A stretch of 58,070 bases of DNA from Paludibacter sp. (GCA_010365115.1 JAAFGX010000017.1:1-58070); one strand, 5' to 3'; counted from the stretch's first letter, positions 25,238 to 34,905 are shown. Program-made: numbers and translations. Notes: a model not told the origin generated them from the sequence alone.

Positions 25238-26146
25238 TTATGCCAGCACACACGCCATGGCAATGCTGTAAAATTTGGAATCTATACTTTCGCTTCGGGA
25301 GGTGAGTACCACGGGTTTTTCAGTTCCCTGTAGTAAACCGCCCATTTCGGCATCGGCAAAAAGTGATAATCCTTTGTAGAAAGTATTGGCACATTCGAAG
25401 TTGGGGAAAATAAGAATGTCGGCATCGCCGAGTACCGGTGTGGGAACGTTTTTTATGCTTCCCCGTTCTTTGTCTAATGCCAGAAAAATATCGAGCGGAC
25501 CATCCATTATCACATCGCCAAATTCGCCGTTGCGCCACATTTGCATAATGTCCAGGTAGTCCTGCATGTAATGGATTTTAGGATTTGCTACTTCGGTGGC
25601 GTGAATCAAAGCCACTTTTGGTTTGGCAATTCCAAATTTATATGCCGTTGCGATGGCATATTTAATCATGGCTGTGCGTTGCACTAAGTTTGGCGATGGA
25701 ATGACCACCGGATCCGAAAAGAAAATTAGTTTGTGGTACTTGGGAACTTCCATGGCTGCATTATAGGTCAGCACATTTCCAGCGGGTAAAATCCCTTTTT
25801 CTTTATCCAAAATTGCCCGTAATAAAACATCGGTATTTACCAATCCTTTCATCAAAATATCTGCTTCGCCCGATTTTACCATCCGAACAGCTTCAATTGT
25901 GGCTTCTTGTACATCAGGTATATCGATAATGTGAATGTGTGCAGAAAGATGATGCTCGAACAACTCGGGCGATTCGATTGAAGCCACATCGCCAATTAAA
26001 AAGGCTTCAATTAATCCCATTTCCACGGCTCTCAAAACTGCATCCAAAGTATGGGAATCAACGGCATTGGCAACTGCCATGCGTTTCCGGGAATTAATAC
26101 TTTTAAGATGAGCTGTAAGTTCAGCAAATGAGGAAATAGTGTCCAT
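25238..26146 (-). CDS. Phosphate butyryltransferase / phosphate acetyltransferase family enzyme
   Basis: 302 residues from ATG 26146. A longer frame to 26209 exists, but a promoter lies inside that extension, so it would not be transcribed. Family marks are ADILMKGLVNTDVLLRAIL, the FFSDPVVIPSPNLVQ segment, KVALIHATEVANP and VIMDGPLDIFLALD. It exchanges phosphate with CoA on butyryl- or acetyl-CoA, usually with a butyrate kinase encoded next door to make ATP; no kinase is adjacent here. Ptb is favoured over Pta by length and by the lack of an N-terminal extension, but the substrate is uncertain. Confidence 0.85.
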   Translation of the reverse strand: MDTISSFAELTAHLKSINSRKRMAVANAVDSHTLDAVLRAVEMGLIEAFLIGDVASIESPELFEHHLSAHIHIIDIPDVQEATIEAVRMVKSGEADILMKGLVNTDVLLRAILDKEKGILPAGNVLTYNAAMEVPKYHKLIFFSDPVVIPSPNLVQRTAMIKYAIATAYKFGIAKPKVALIHATEVANPKIHYMQDYLDIMQMWRNGEFGDVIMDGPLDIFLALDKERGSIKNVPTPVLGDADILIFPNFECANTFYKGLSLFADAEMGGLLQGTEKPVVLTSRSESIDSKFYSIAMACVLA

Positions 26147-26164
26147 TAATTTTAATTTAATGGA

Positions 26165-26196
26165 CAAATGTATAAATATTATTTTACAGCTACAAC
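26165..26196 (-). promoter_or_regulatory. Promoter of the phosphotransacylase gene
   Basis: On the minus strand, TTG (26193-26195), 20 nt, TACATTTG (26165-26172), a good match to the Bacteroides consensus. Transcription would start near 26158, leaving a leader of roughly 12 nt and fixing the start codon at 26146. Confidence 0.6.
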
Positions 26197-26562
26197 AAAG
26201 GATGTTCAATAAAGAAGTCCGGATTTAATTATTTGTATTTTAAGTTTTTACAAATAAAACTGAATAGAGAAATGTTGCTTTCTAATTCTCGGTTTTTTTA
26301 ATTTAAACAAAAAGAATGTTGAATATTCCGATTGCTTCATGTCAATTCGAAAGTTGAAGTCAGACGTTTTAAATAATTCGCATGAAAGTAACTTTTTGAT
26401 TTTTTAGCAATTATATTTACTTCTAATATTAATTGTGTACCACAACCAGCAGTCAAATATGTCTAAATTATTCTTAATCTTTTAATTTTATCTAAAATAA
26501 AATTCACATTTCGTACAAATTAAAATTTCTTTGTATCTTTGAACGTTTTTTTAAGAGCTAAC
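26197..26562. promoter_or_regulatory. AT-rich spacer holding the promoter of the DUF2723 gene
   Basis: Mostly featureless AT-rich DNA between divergent genes. Near its end, TTCG (26510-26513), 20 nt, TATCTTTG (26534-26541) forms a likely + strand promoter. Transcripts would start near 26548 and carry a leader of about 300 nt made of short tandem repeats. Confidence 0.5.
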
Positions 26563-26840
26563 AAGAAACAAGAACCAAGAACCAAGAGTCAAGAGTCAAG
26601 AGTCAAGAGTCAAGAGCTAAGAACCAAGAACCAAGAACCAAGAACCAAGAACCAAGAACACTGAACACTGAACACAAAACACTGAACACTGAACACAAAA
26701 CACGGAACACGGAACACAAAACACGGAACACGGAACACGGAACACTGAACACTGAACACAAAACACGGAACACTGAACACAAAACACGGAACACTGAACA
26801 CTGAACACAAAACACAAAACGCAAAACACAAAACACAAAT
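26563..26840. repeat. Heptanucleotide repeat tract in the leader of the DUF2723 gene
   Basis: About 270 bp of 7-bp units in blocks: CAAGAAC and CAAGAGT types first, then GAACACT, GAACACA and GAACACG mixtures. The + strand is almost free of T and forms no stem. The tract ends 8 nt before the ATG. The minus strand of this tract reads as long Cys/Phe/Val-rich frames, which are artefacts. Similar tracts precede rnfD and rnfA. Confidence 0.85.
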
Positions 26841-26847
26841 AAAATAA

Positions 26848-29800
26848 ATGAAACGATTCAAATTACTGAACAACATTTTCGGGTGGTTAGCTTTTGCTAT
26901 TGCCGCTGTTACGTATTTGCTTACTATTGAGCCTACAGCTAGCTTTTGGGATTGTGGTGAGTTTATTTCTACTGCTTTCAAACTCGATGTTGGTCACCCG
27001 CCGGGAGCACCCTTTTTCATGTTGACAGGACGTTTTTTCTCCTTATTTGCTTCTGATCCTACTCAGGTAGCGGTAATGATTAATTCTTTGTCGGCATTGT
27101 TAAGTGCATTCACCATTTTATTTTTGTTTTGGACTATCACCCATTTGGCGCGTAAAGTGGTTGTGAAATCAGAAGAAGATTATACCATTGCCAATGTTAT
27201 TGGTATTCTGGGTGCAGGTATGGTAGGAGCGTTGGCTTATACTTTCTCCGATACTTTTTGGTTTTCGGCTGTGGAAGGTGAAGTGTACGCTTATTCATCC
27301 TTTTTTACTGCTATTGTTTTTTGGCTTATTCTTAAATGGGAACGTGTTGCCGATAAGTCGGGTTCCGACCGTTGGTTGATATTAATTGCCTACCTGATGG
27401 GACTTTCCATCGGCGTTCACTTGTTGAATTTATTAGCGATTCCGGCACTTGTGTTAGTCTATTATTTTAAAAATTATACGCCTTCGGCAAAAGGAGTGGT
27501 AATGGCGATGGTGGCTTCGGTAGTCATTCTAGGTTCAGTGCTTTACGGAATAATTCCCGGTTCGGTAGAAGTTGCCAGCTGGTTCGAATTGTTTTTTGTA
27601 AACACACTTGGTTTCGGCTTTAACAGTGGTTTATTTGCCTATATTATCCTTACTGTTTGCATTTTATCGTGGTCTATTTACGAGTCGTATATTGGTAAAA
27701 GTTACATTCGCATGGCAATTTCGTTTGTGCTTGCAGTAACCATTGTCGGAATTCCGTTTTTCGGACAACATATTTTTCTTGGACTTTTGATAATTGCCGG
27801 TATGGGTGCATTTTTCTATTTTAAAAAGGAGAAAATAAATGCACGTTGGCTCAATACATCTTTATTGATGATTACAGTCATCCTGATTGGTTATTCTACT
27901 TATGCAGTTATTGTTATTCGTTCCAGCGCAAAACCGCCGATGGATCAAAACTCACCTGATAATGTGTTTTCATTGAAATATTATCTGAATCGTGAGCAAT
28001 ATGGCGATCGTCCTTTACTATATGGTCAAACCTACAATTCGCCGGTAAAACTGAAAGTGGAGGGAAATATGTGTGTGCCAGAACAAACTATCGGTGCAGC
28101 TCAATATGCTCCAAAACCAAAATCAGCATCAACCGACAAAGATGAATACATGATTACCGGTTATAAAACCGATTATGTGATGGACGAACGGTTTGATATG
28201 CTTTTCCCTCGTATGTACAGCACTACACCTTCGCATATTGAAGCGTATAAAGCCTGGGGAAATGTAAAAGGTCAAAAGATAAATTATGATTATTGCGGAC
28301 AACAAAAAAGTGATGTAAAACCTACGTTTGGTGAAAACCTTCACTTCTTTTTCAGTTATCAGGTCAATTTCATGTATTGGCGGTATTTTATGTGGAACTT
28401 CAGCGGTCGACAAAATGATTTACAGAGCGGTGGAGAAATCGACCGTGGAAACTGGATTACCGGAATTGGTTTTATCGATAATATTCTGGTTGGTGATCAA
28501 TCAAATTTGCCCACCGAAATGCTAGAAAATAAAGGAAGAAACACGTTGTATATGTTACCATTGTTGTTAGGTATTTTTGGAATATTATTTCTCATTTATT
28601 CTGGAAAAGAAGGAATTCATACATTTTGGATAATAACATTGTTATTTGTACTCACAGGTCTGGCAATTGTGATTTATTTGAACCAAACGCCATACCAACC
28701 ACGTGAAAGGGACTATGCTTATGCCGGTTCGTTCTATGCGTTTACTATATGGATTGGGTTGGGAGTGCTCGGAATTATAAAAGCAATTGATAAATACCTG
28801 CCAAAAACGGTAAGTGCTGTATTGGTTACTATTTGTTGTTTGGGTGTTCCGGCATTAATGGCACAACAAAACTGGGATGATCACGATCGTAGCAACCGCT
28901 ACACAGCACGTGACTTTGGTGCAAATTACCTGGCATCTTGTAAAGAAAATGCAATTATTTTCTCCAATGGCGATAACGATACCTTCCCACTTTGGTACAA
29001 CCAGGAAGTAGAAGGTACCAGAACGGATGTGAGAGTTTGTAATTTAAGTTATTTGCAAACCGACTGGTATATCGGACAAATGAAACGTGGTGCATATAAA
29101 TCGGCTCCTCTACCCATTTCGTGGAAAGAAAAGGATTATGTTTCGGGCAAAAACGAAGTGCTTTGGGTGGAAGATATGCTTCAGAAACCGATAGACGTTC
29201 AAACTGCATTTGATTTTGTGCTGAGCGACGATCCGGCAACAAAACTGAAAGGCGAATCTTTTATTCCAACAAAAGAACTGTACTTGCCTATTGATGCGCA
29301 ACAAGTAATAAAAAGCGGAACATTGCCAATTGAAAGAGCTGGCGAAATTGTTCCTCAAATTGACTTTACACTGAACCGTCGCTTGACCAAGAGTGAATTG
29401 ATGATTATTGAAATGTTGAAAGAAAATAAGTGGAAACGCCCTATCTATTTTGCAGTAACTGTTGGCGATGACTATTATATGGGTCTTAACGATCATTTTG
29501 AGTTAACCGGTATGGCGTATCAAATTTTGCCTATTGGCGTAAAAGGTGCAGGAGCAGGAGTAAATACGGAAGAAATGTACAATAACATGATGACTAAATT
29601 CAAGTTTGGCGGCATTGAAAATCCAAAAGTATATTTAGACGAGAATATCTTGCGGATGTGTCGCACTCAACGTATGATGTTTGCTCAATTGATTGGTGCA
29701 TTAATAAATAAAGGCGATACGGTTCGTGCCAAAAAAGCGTTGGATTATTGTAATAAAGTAATTCCGGGAGCAACGGTTCGTCACGATTATACTTCAACAC

Positions 29801-30063
29801 AATTAGCCGATTATTATTACAAAGTAGGAGAACCCGCTAAAGGTAATGCTATTATGGATGCTGTAGGAAAAGATTGTGTTGAATACCTCGATTGGTATCT
29901 CAGCATGTCAACGGTGAATAAAAACAGTGTTTCCAATCGAATTGGACATAATCTGGCTGTGTTGAACCAAGTGTTAAGAATTAGCGATGAGGCAAAACAA
30001 AATACAATATTGGAAAAGTATATGCCTCGTTATATGGAATATTCCAAAAGAGTTCAAATGTAA
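26848..30063 (+). CDS. DUF2723 multi-spanning membrane protein (GT-C glycosyltransferase-like)
   Basis: 1071 residues. The N-terminal third carries many membrane helices and the family motif PTASFWDCGEFISTAFKLDVG, then HPPGAPFFMLTGRFF. These resemble the acidic loop motif of protein O-mannosyltransferases and other GT-C enzymes that use lipid-linked sugars. A large soluble region (about 330-550), more helices (about 555-680), and a long C-terminal periplasmic part follow, the latter starting FSNGDNDTFPLWYNQ. It probably moves a sugar or glycan onto protein or lipid at the inner membrane, but its acceptor is unknown. The stop is followed directly by the ATG of a polysaccharide deacetylase, pointing to joint expression. 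Confidence 0.85.
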   Translation: MKRFKLLNNIFGWLAFAIAAVTYLLTIEPTASFWDCGEFISTAFKLDVGHPPGAPFFMLTGRFFSLFASDPTQVAVMINSLSALLSAFTILFLFWTITHLARKVVVKSEEDYTIANVIGILGAGMVGALAYTFSDTFWFSAVEGEVYAYSSFFTAIVFWLILKWERVADKSGSDRWLILIAYLMGLSIGVHLLNLLAIPALVLVYYFKNYTPSAKGVVMAMVASVVILGSVLYGIIPGSVEVASWFELFFVNTLGFGFNSGLFAYIILTVCILSWSIYESYIGKSYIRMAISFVLAVTIVGIPFFGQHIFLGLLIIAGMGAFFYFKKEKINARWLNTSLLMITVILIGYSTYAVIVIRSSAKPPMDQNSPDNVFSLKYYLNREQYGDRPLLYGQTYNSPVKLKVEGNMCVPEQTIGAAQYAPKPKSASTDKDEYMITGYKTDYVMDERFDMLFPRMYSTTPSHIEAYKAWGNVKGQKINYDYCGQQKSDVKPTFGENLHFFFSYQVNFMYWRYFMWNFSGRQNDLQSGGEIDRGNWITGIGFIDNILVGDQSNLPTEMLENKGRNTLYMLPLLLGIFGILFLIYSGKEGIHTFWIITLLFVLTGLAIVIYLNQTPYQPRERDYAYAGSFYAFTIWIGLGVLGIIKAIDKYLPKTVSAVLVTICCLGVPALMAQQNWDDHDRSNRYTARDFGANYLASCKENAIIFSNGDNDTFPLWYNQEVEGTRTDVRVCNLSYLQTDWYIGQMKRGAYKSAPLPISWKEKDYVSGKNEVLWVEDMLQKPIDVQTAFDFVLSDDPATKLKGESFIPTKELYLPIDAQQVIKSGTLPIERAGEIVPQIDFTLNRRLTKSELMIIEMLKENKWKRPIYFAVTVGDDYYMGLNDHFELTGMAYQILPIGVKGAGAGVNTEEMYNNMMTKFKFGGIENPKVYLDENILRMCRTQRMMFAQLIGALINKGDTVRAKKALDYCNKVIPGATVRHDYTSTQLADYYYKVGEPAKGNAIMDAVGKDCVEYLDWYLSMSTVNKNSVSNRIGHNLAVLNQVLRISDEAKQNTILEKYMPRYMEYSKRVQM

Positions 30064-30669
30064 ATGAACATTCAGTTCCCTGATATTTTACGCCCTTTAA
30101 TGGGGAAACTCACATGGCGAAGGAATCCAGCATCGAAAGTAATTTATCTTACTTTTGATGATGGACCGGTGCCAGAAGTTACACCTTTTGTTCTGGATAT
30201 TCTAAAAGAGCATAATCTGAAAGCTACTTTCTTTTGTGTAGGCGAAAATGTAAACAAATATCCTGAAATTTATGCTGATATTCTTTCACATGAACATAAA
30301 ACTGGGAACCACACATTTCATCATTTAAAAGGATATTCTGTTTCCAAAGAAGAATACCTGAGCAATGTGAAAATGGCAGCTGAATATATTGACAGCAAAC
30401 TATTTCGCCCACCTTACGGACGAATTACATTTTCTCAAAGAAGGGCGTTGCAAAGAGACTATGAGATAATTATGTGGGATTTAATAACACGTGATTATAA
30501 CCGTACGTTGACTACAGATCAAATTATGAGCAATATAAAACGATTTTCAAGAAACGGTTCAATAGTTGTTTTTCATGATTCTGTAAAAGCAAAAAATAAT
30601 GTGTTAAACGTGCTGCCATTGGCAATTGAATGGTGGAAAAGTGAAGGGTATGAGTTTGAGAGTTTGTAA
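30064..30669 (+). CDS. Polysaccharide deacetylase (NodB family, CE4)
   Basis: 201 residues. The catalytic base and metal site are in YLTFDDGPVPE (two Asp), with GNHTFHHL giving the His-x3-His pair, the RPPYGR motif, and VVFHDS near the C-terminus. CE4 enzymes remove N-acetyl groups from peptidoglycan, chitooligosaccharides or other polymers. No signal peptide is visible, so a cytosolic or cytoplasmic-face substrate is likely. Its ATG follows the previous stop codon without a gap. Confidence 0.9.
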   Translation: MNIQFPDILRPLMGKLTWRRNPASKVIYLTFDDGPVPEVTPFVLDILKEHNLKATFFCVGENVNKYPEIYADILSHEHKTGNHTFHHLKGYSVSKEEYLSNVKMAAEYIDSKLFRPPYGRITFSQRRALQRDYEIIMWDLITRDYNRTLTTDQIMSNIKRFSRNGSIVVFHDSVKAKNNVLNVLPLAIEWWKSEGYEFESL

Positions 30670-30817
30670 AACCCCTAACCTCTAAAGGGGAATAATAATA
30701 TTACTGTCAATTAAAAAAAACGGATAAGATAAATAACACACAAGTCAAAACTAATTTCAATTCCCTTTAAGGATTATCTTAACTCCCCTTCAGGGGTTGG
30801 GGGCCACTTTTTAACCG
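30670..30817. repeat. Intergenic palindromes of the CCCCTAACC/AAGGGG type
   Basis: Two G/C hairpins (ACCCCTAACCTCTAAAGGGG at 30669-30690, and CCCCTTCAGGGG followed by TTGGGGG near 30784-30801) in AT-rich DNA. A related sequence, CCCTTTAGGGGTTAGGGG, precedes rnfC at about 35889-35906. They look like a dispersed intergenic repeat family. Confidence 0.5.
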
Positions 30818-32089
30818 ATGAAAGAATCCATCTTGCATTACGTTTGGCAAAATAAGCTTTTTACAGCTTATGATATGAAAACAACAACTGGTGAGTTGGT
30901 GGAGGTTATCGATGTTGGAAAGTTGAATACCGATGCAGGTCCCGATTTTTTTAATGCAAAAATAAGAATTGGCGACACACTTTGGGCTGGGAATGTGGAA
31001 ATTCACACCTGCTCAACTGATTGGAGCAAGCACAATCATCATGTCGATAAAGCGTATGACAGCGTCATTCTACATGTTGTAAAGGAAGCAGACACAGATG
31101 TTTTCAGAATAGATGGCGAGAACATTCCACAAGTTGAACTCGTTTATCCAAAACATATTGAGACTAATTACGACCATCTTATAAATGAGCAAAAATGGAT
31201 TCCCTGTGCCAACAAAATTGGTTTTGTACCTTCCATTTTTATTCAAAGTTGGAAAAATGCATTACTAATGGAACGGCTTGAGCAAAAAATGCAATCCATT
31301 GAATCATTACTAGCTGCAAATAATCAACATTGGGAAGAAGCGTTTTATATTACTTTGGCACGGAACTTTGGATTTGGAACCAATAGTCAGGCTTTCGAGC
31401 ATTTGGCAAATTCAACTCCTCTTTCTGTTTTAGGGAAGCACAAAGATCAGTTGTTTCAACTGGAAGCCATTTTATTCGGTCAGGCTGGTTTGTTGCAAGC
31501 AGATACTCATGATGATTATGTGGAAGGATTGAAAAAAGAATATGAATTTCTATCTGCAAAGTACGGATTGAAACAAATGGATGCTGTTCAATGGAAGTTA
31601 TTGCGCTTGCGACCCGATAATTTTCCGCATATTCGAATCGCTCAATTTGCAGCTTTAATTCATTCTTCGTCAAAATTATTTTCCAAAATATTAGATAATC
31701 CGGAAATACATTTTTTACGCACATTATTTGCCTGTAAACCTTCCGATTATTGGCAGACACATTATTTGCTTGCTCACGAAAGTGATAAAAAAGATAAGAA
31801 TTTAGGTACTCAGTCCATTAATGTAATCTTAATAAATACGGTTATTCCGTTTTTATTTTGCTATGCATATCAAAAGAATAACCAGATTCTAAAAGATAAA
31901 GCATTGGAATTGTTGGAACAAATTCCAGGCGAGAAAAATGCAATTGTAAACGGTTGGCAGAATTTGGGATTAAAAATTGAATCAGCTTTTGATTCTCAGG
32001 CATTGCTGCATTTAAAAAAATATTATTGCGATGATAAAAAATGCTTACGCTGCCGAATTGGAAATAAAGTGTTGACAATGAAAAAATAG
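30818..32089 (+). CDS. DUF2851 family protein
   Basis: 423 residues matching the DUF2851 family common in Bacteroidetes: start ESILHYVWQNKLF, then the TTGELVEVIDVGKLNTDAGP stretch, IRIGDTLWAGNVEIH and DWSKHNHHVDKAYDSVILHV. The C-terminus has a cysteine cluster, YYCDDKKCLRCRIG, that may bind metal. Soluble, no signal peptide. The fold of the N-terminal part suggests a nuclease-like or nucleic-acid-binding module, but the function is not established. Confidence 0.85.
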   Translation: MKESILHYVWQNKLFTAYDMKTTTGELVEVIDVGKLNTDAGPDFFNAKIRIGDTLWAGNVEIHTCSTDWSKHNHHVDKAYDSVILHVVKEADTDVFRIDGENIPQVELVYPKHIETNYDHLINEQKWIPCANKIGFVPSIFIQSWKNALLMERLEQKMQSIESLLAANNQHWEEAFYITLARNFGFGTNSQAFEHLANSTPLSVLGKHKDQLFQLEAILFGQAGLLQADTHDDYVEGLKKEYEFLSAKYGLKQMDAVQWKLLRLRPDNFPHIRIAQFAALIHSSSKLFSKILDNPEIHFLRTLFACKPSDYWQTHYLLAHESDKKDKNLGTQSINVILINTVIPFLFCYAYQKNNQILKDKALELLEQIPGEKNAIVNGWQNLGLKIESAFDSQALLHLKKYYCDDKKCLRCRIGNKVLTMKK

Positions 32090-32142
32090 TTAGATTGTAA
32101 AGTTTGAAAAAAAGTTATAATGAAAAATGATTACAAACTTCT

Positions 32143-32285
32143 CAAACCATCAAACCTTTCAAACCATCAAACCTTTCAAACCATCAAACCATCAAACCTT
32201 TCAAACCATCAAACCATCAAACCTTTCAAACCATCAAACCTTTCAAACCTTTCAAACCATCAAACCTTTCAAACTTTTCAAACTT
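32143..32285. repeat. CAAACCTTT/CAAACCAT repeat tract before the lipoprotein gene
   Basis: About 140 bp of mixed 8- and 9-bp units (CAAACCAT and CAAACCTTT), purine/C-biased on the + strand, ending within a few bases of the ATG at 32287. Same position relative to a gene start as the heptad tracts, but a different unit. Confidence 0.85.
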
Positions 32286-32286
32286 T

Positions 32287-34113
32287 ATGAACTACACTAA
32301 ATACATACTTTTCTTCATAGTCATCCTGTTTATAGCATATTCCTGTGCCAATCGTGCGCAGGGACCCACCGGTGGACCTAAAGATGAAACACCGCCAAAA
32401 GTGCTAAAATCATCTCCTTTAAACGGAAGTTTGAATTTCAATAAAAAGCAGATTGAAATTGATTTTGATGAAATTGTTTCAATAGAAAAAGCAAGCGAGA
32501 ACGTTATAATTTCTCCTCCTCAAGTGAAACCGCCCGATGTGAAATCACTTGGGAAAAGAGTTTCTGTGAGCTTTAATGAAGATTTGTTGGACAGCACTAC
32601 CTATAGCATTAATTTCGGAAATTCCATTGTGGATTTGAACGAAAAAAATGCATTGAAAAATTATCTCTTTTCTTTTTCTACAGGCAATGAGATTGATACG
32701 CTAAAAATTGCTGGAGTTGTAATAAATGCCGAGGATTTAAATCCAATTTCGGGCGTTTTTGTAGGCATTTATAAAGAGACTAATGACTCAGTTTTTCTGA
32801 AAAAACCTTTTCTGAGAATTGGAAAGACAGATGAGAATGGTCGATTTTCAATTGATAATGTGCACAAAGGGTCGTATAAAGTATTTGCATTGGGTGATGT
32901 CAACCGCGACTATTTCTTCCAGCCTGGAGAAGGGTTAGCAATGCACGATTCAATCGTTGAACCCACTTTCAGTATCGAAGAAATGAAAGATACAGTGTGG
33001 AAAGACTCAACTACTGTGGATAGTATCAGAAGTTATATGGGCACTAAATTTCTACCAAATGATATTATTCTGCGCTTTTTTAAAGAAAATAAAAAACGAC
33101 AGTATTTCGTAAAATATGAACGCAAAGAGCCATTTGTGTTTAGCCTGTTTTTTAATGCTCCACAAACAGAATTACCAAAAATAAAACCGTTGAATTTCGA
33201 TTGGGAAGGGAAATATTTGCTTCAGAAAAACAGTACAATGGATAGTTTGACGTATTGGTTGACTGATTCATTGGTTTTTCAAAATGATACATTGGAAATG
33301 ACCATGACTTATTTGAAAACAGATTCGCTTTTCCAATTGGCACCTGTAACAGATACATTGAACGTTGCAATGCGCAAAGCAAGAGTGAACCCGAAAGCCA
33401 AGCCTATAAAGAAAACCGCTACTGATTTAAAGGCCTTGGAATTGAAATTCAGCAATAATATTTCGTCTACGTTTGAAATTTACAATCCTATAAAGCTAAG
33501 CTTCGAAGCTCCGTTAGAAGAAATTGATATTTCAAAGATCAAATTAAGTCAAAAGATCGATACAACCTTTAAAACAATTCCGTTTGAATGGCGAAAAGTT
33601 GACTCCACTAAAATGACGTACACGATTAATTATAAGTGGATTGCAGAAACAACTTATCAGTTGAAAATTGATTCGTCAGCATTTAAAAGCATATACAAGA
33701 AAACAAGTAACAAACTCTCTTCTGATTTCAAAATCAGATCGTTGGATGAGTATTCCAGTGTGAAAATGTTTTTATCAGAACATAATCCTACGGCTTATCT
33801 GCAAATTCTTGATTCAAAAGATGCATTGCTTTACACAAAACAAGCTCAGGAAAAAGGAGTCGTTTTCAAATATCTTAAACCTGGCGATTATTATGTTAGA
33901 ATGTTTGTTGATGAAAATGAAAACGGTAAGTGGGATACAGGTGATTTTACTACAAAACAACAACCCGAAGAAGTTTATTATTATCAGAAAAAACTTACTT
34001 TAATGGCGAACTGGGAGTTTGAGGAAACTTGGGATTATAAGAAAATACCACTGCTTCAGCAAAAACCTGTAGAGTTGATGAAAGACGGTTCGAAGAAAAA
34101 GGACGGATATTAA
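32287..34113 (+). CDS. Lipoprotein with bacterial Ig-like (SbsA-type) domain
   Basis: 608 residues. The signal peptide ILFFIVILFIAYSC ends at a lipobox Cys, so it is exported and lipid-anchored, and the segment after it (ANRAQGPTGGPKDETPPKVL) is typical of a Bacteroidetes family. Residues about 40-135 form an Ig-like domain ending in KNYLFSFSTGNEIDTL. A carboxypeptidase-regulatory-like stretch follows (about 140-215), then long strand-rich regions. Probably an outer-membrane or periplasmic structural protein; no enzymatic motif seen. Confidence 0.8.
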   Translation: MNYTKYILFFIVILFIAYSCANRAQGPTGGPKDETPPKVLKSSPLNGSLNFNKKQIEIDFDEIVSIEKASENVIISPPQVKPPDVKSLGKRVSVSFNEDLLDSTTYSINFGNSIVDLNEKNALKNYLFSFSTGNEIDTLKIAGVVINAEDLNPISGVFVGIYKETNDSVFLKKPFLRIGKTDENGRFSIDNVHKGSYKVFALGDVNRDYFFQPGEGLAMHDSIVEPTFSIEEMKDTVWKDSTTVDSIRSYMGTKFLPNDIILRFFKENKKRQYFVKYERKEPFVFSLFFNAPQTELPKIKPLNFDWEGKYLLQKNSTMDSLTYWLTDSLVFQNDTLEMTMTYLKTDSLFQLAPVTDTLNVAMRKARVNPKAKPIKKTATDLKALELKFSNNISSTFEIYNPIKLSFEAPLEEIDISKIKLSQKIDTTFKTIPFEWRKVDSTKMTYTINYKWIAETTYQLKIDSSAFKSIYKKTSNKLSSDFKIRSLDEYSSVKMFLSEHNPTAYLQILDSKDALLYTKQAQEKGVVFKYLKPGDYYVRMFVDENENGKWDTGDFTTKQQPEEVYYYQKKLTLMANWEFEETWDYKKIPLLQQKPVELMKDGSKKKDGY

Positions 34114-34242
34114 GTAATTAATAATTAATAATGCACAATTATTAATTAAATATAAGACTGGTAATCAGATACATATTTACTTTATAATTGTCTTTATTTT
34201 TTTTTGATCTACTTAAACGGCATAGTTCAAATTAAAATTTTT
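34114..34242. other. AT-rich spacer with an inverted repeat
   Basis: TTAATAATT arms near 34119-34150 (AATTAATAATT ... AATTATTAATT) can pair right after the lipoprotein gene. Nothing else seen before the terminator at 34243. Confidence 0.4.
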
Positions 34243-34282
34243 AAAAACACATGATATATAAATATTAATGTGTTTTTTTTAT
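34243..34282 (+). terminator. Terminator-like hairpin upstream of the Rnf operon
   Basis: AAAAACACAT (34243-34252) pairs with ATGTGTTTTT (34268-34277), followed by more T residues. It insulates the Rnf promoter from the lipoprotein transcript. Confidence 0.6.
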
Positions 34283-34418
34283 TGCACAGTATTGATTAAA
34301 ATGTGCAGTAAATATTATAAAATATCGTAAAAATTAAAATCATTACTAGCTTAAACTATTGTATGCTAGTTGTATATATGTCCAGTCTATTTATTTGACG
34401 TTTTTTCAGTATTATTTG

Positions 34419-34450
34419 TTTGATACAATCATAAATAATCTGTACTTTTG
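34419..34450 (+). promoter_or_regulatory. Promoter of the Rnf operon
   Basis: TTTG (34419-34422), 20 nt, TACTTTTG (34443-34450): an excellent fit to the Bacteroides consensus. Start of transcription near 34457, about 23 nt before the rseC-like ATG at 34480. Confidence 0.75.
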
Positions 34451-34479
34451 AGCCGAAATTGCAATGTCCACATTACAAA

Positions 34480-34905
34480 ATGAGCCAACAAATCGAACAT
34501 ACTGGAACCATACATCACATTCAAGGTCATCATATTCAAGTGTTAATCACCCAACTATCAGCATGTAGTAGCTGTCATGCCAATGGTGCTTGTAGTGCTG
34601 CGGATAAAGATGATAAGATTATTGAAGTTGAGACTTCTGACCCTTCGTTTCGGGTAGGTGACAGAGTTATGCTCTATGGCCAGACTTCAATGGGGCTTCA
34701 GGCAGTTTTGCTGGCATTTGTAATACCCTTTTTAATTATCCTCGTCACTTTGTTTATTCTGCGTTTATATATTACCAACGAAGCACTTTCTGGCATTATA
34801 GCTCTTTCTGCGCTTCTTCCATATTATTTCATACTTTTTTTATTTAACAAAAAAATGAAATCAAAATTTCAATTTTTCATTAAAAAAGAAACACAAGATT
34901 CATAA
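34480..34905 (+). CDS. RseC/MucC-like membrane protein
   Basis: 141 residues from ATG 34480; an earlier frame start at 34459 lies at the transcription start itself and is unlikely. An N-terminal domain with a cysteine set (SACSSCHANGACSA, around 30-43) and a hairpin VGDRVMLYG precede two membrane helices (about 75-125). RseC relatives sit with rnf genes in Bacteroidetes and are linked to reduction of SoxR or to Rnf assembly in other bacteria. First gene of the Rnf operon here. Confidence 0.85.
   Translation: MSQQIEHTGTIHHIQGHHIQVLITQLSACSSCHANGACSAADKDDKIIEVETSDPSFRVGDRVMLYGQTSMGLQAVLLAFVIPFLIILVTLFILRLYITNEALSGIIALSALLPYYFILFLFNKKMKSKFQFFIKKETQDS

Noticed and set aside
26603..26981. Minus-strand Cys/Phe/Val-rich frames opposite the heptad repeats
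   Set aside because: Three overlapping frames with the same low-complexity composition arise from the 7-bp repeat being read in each frame; not genes.
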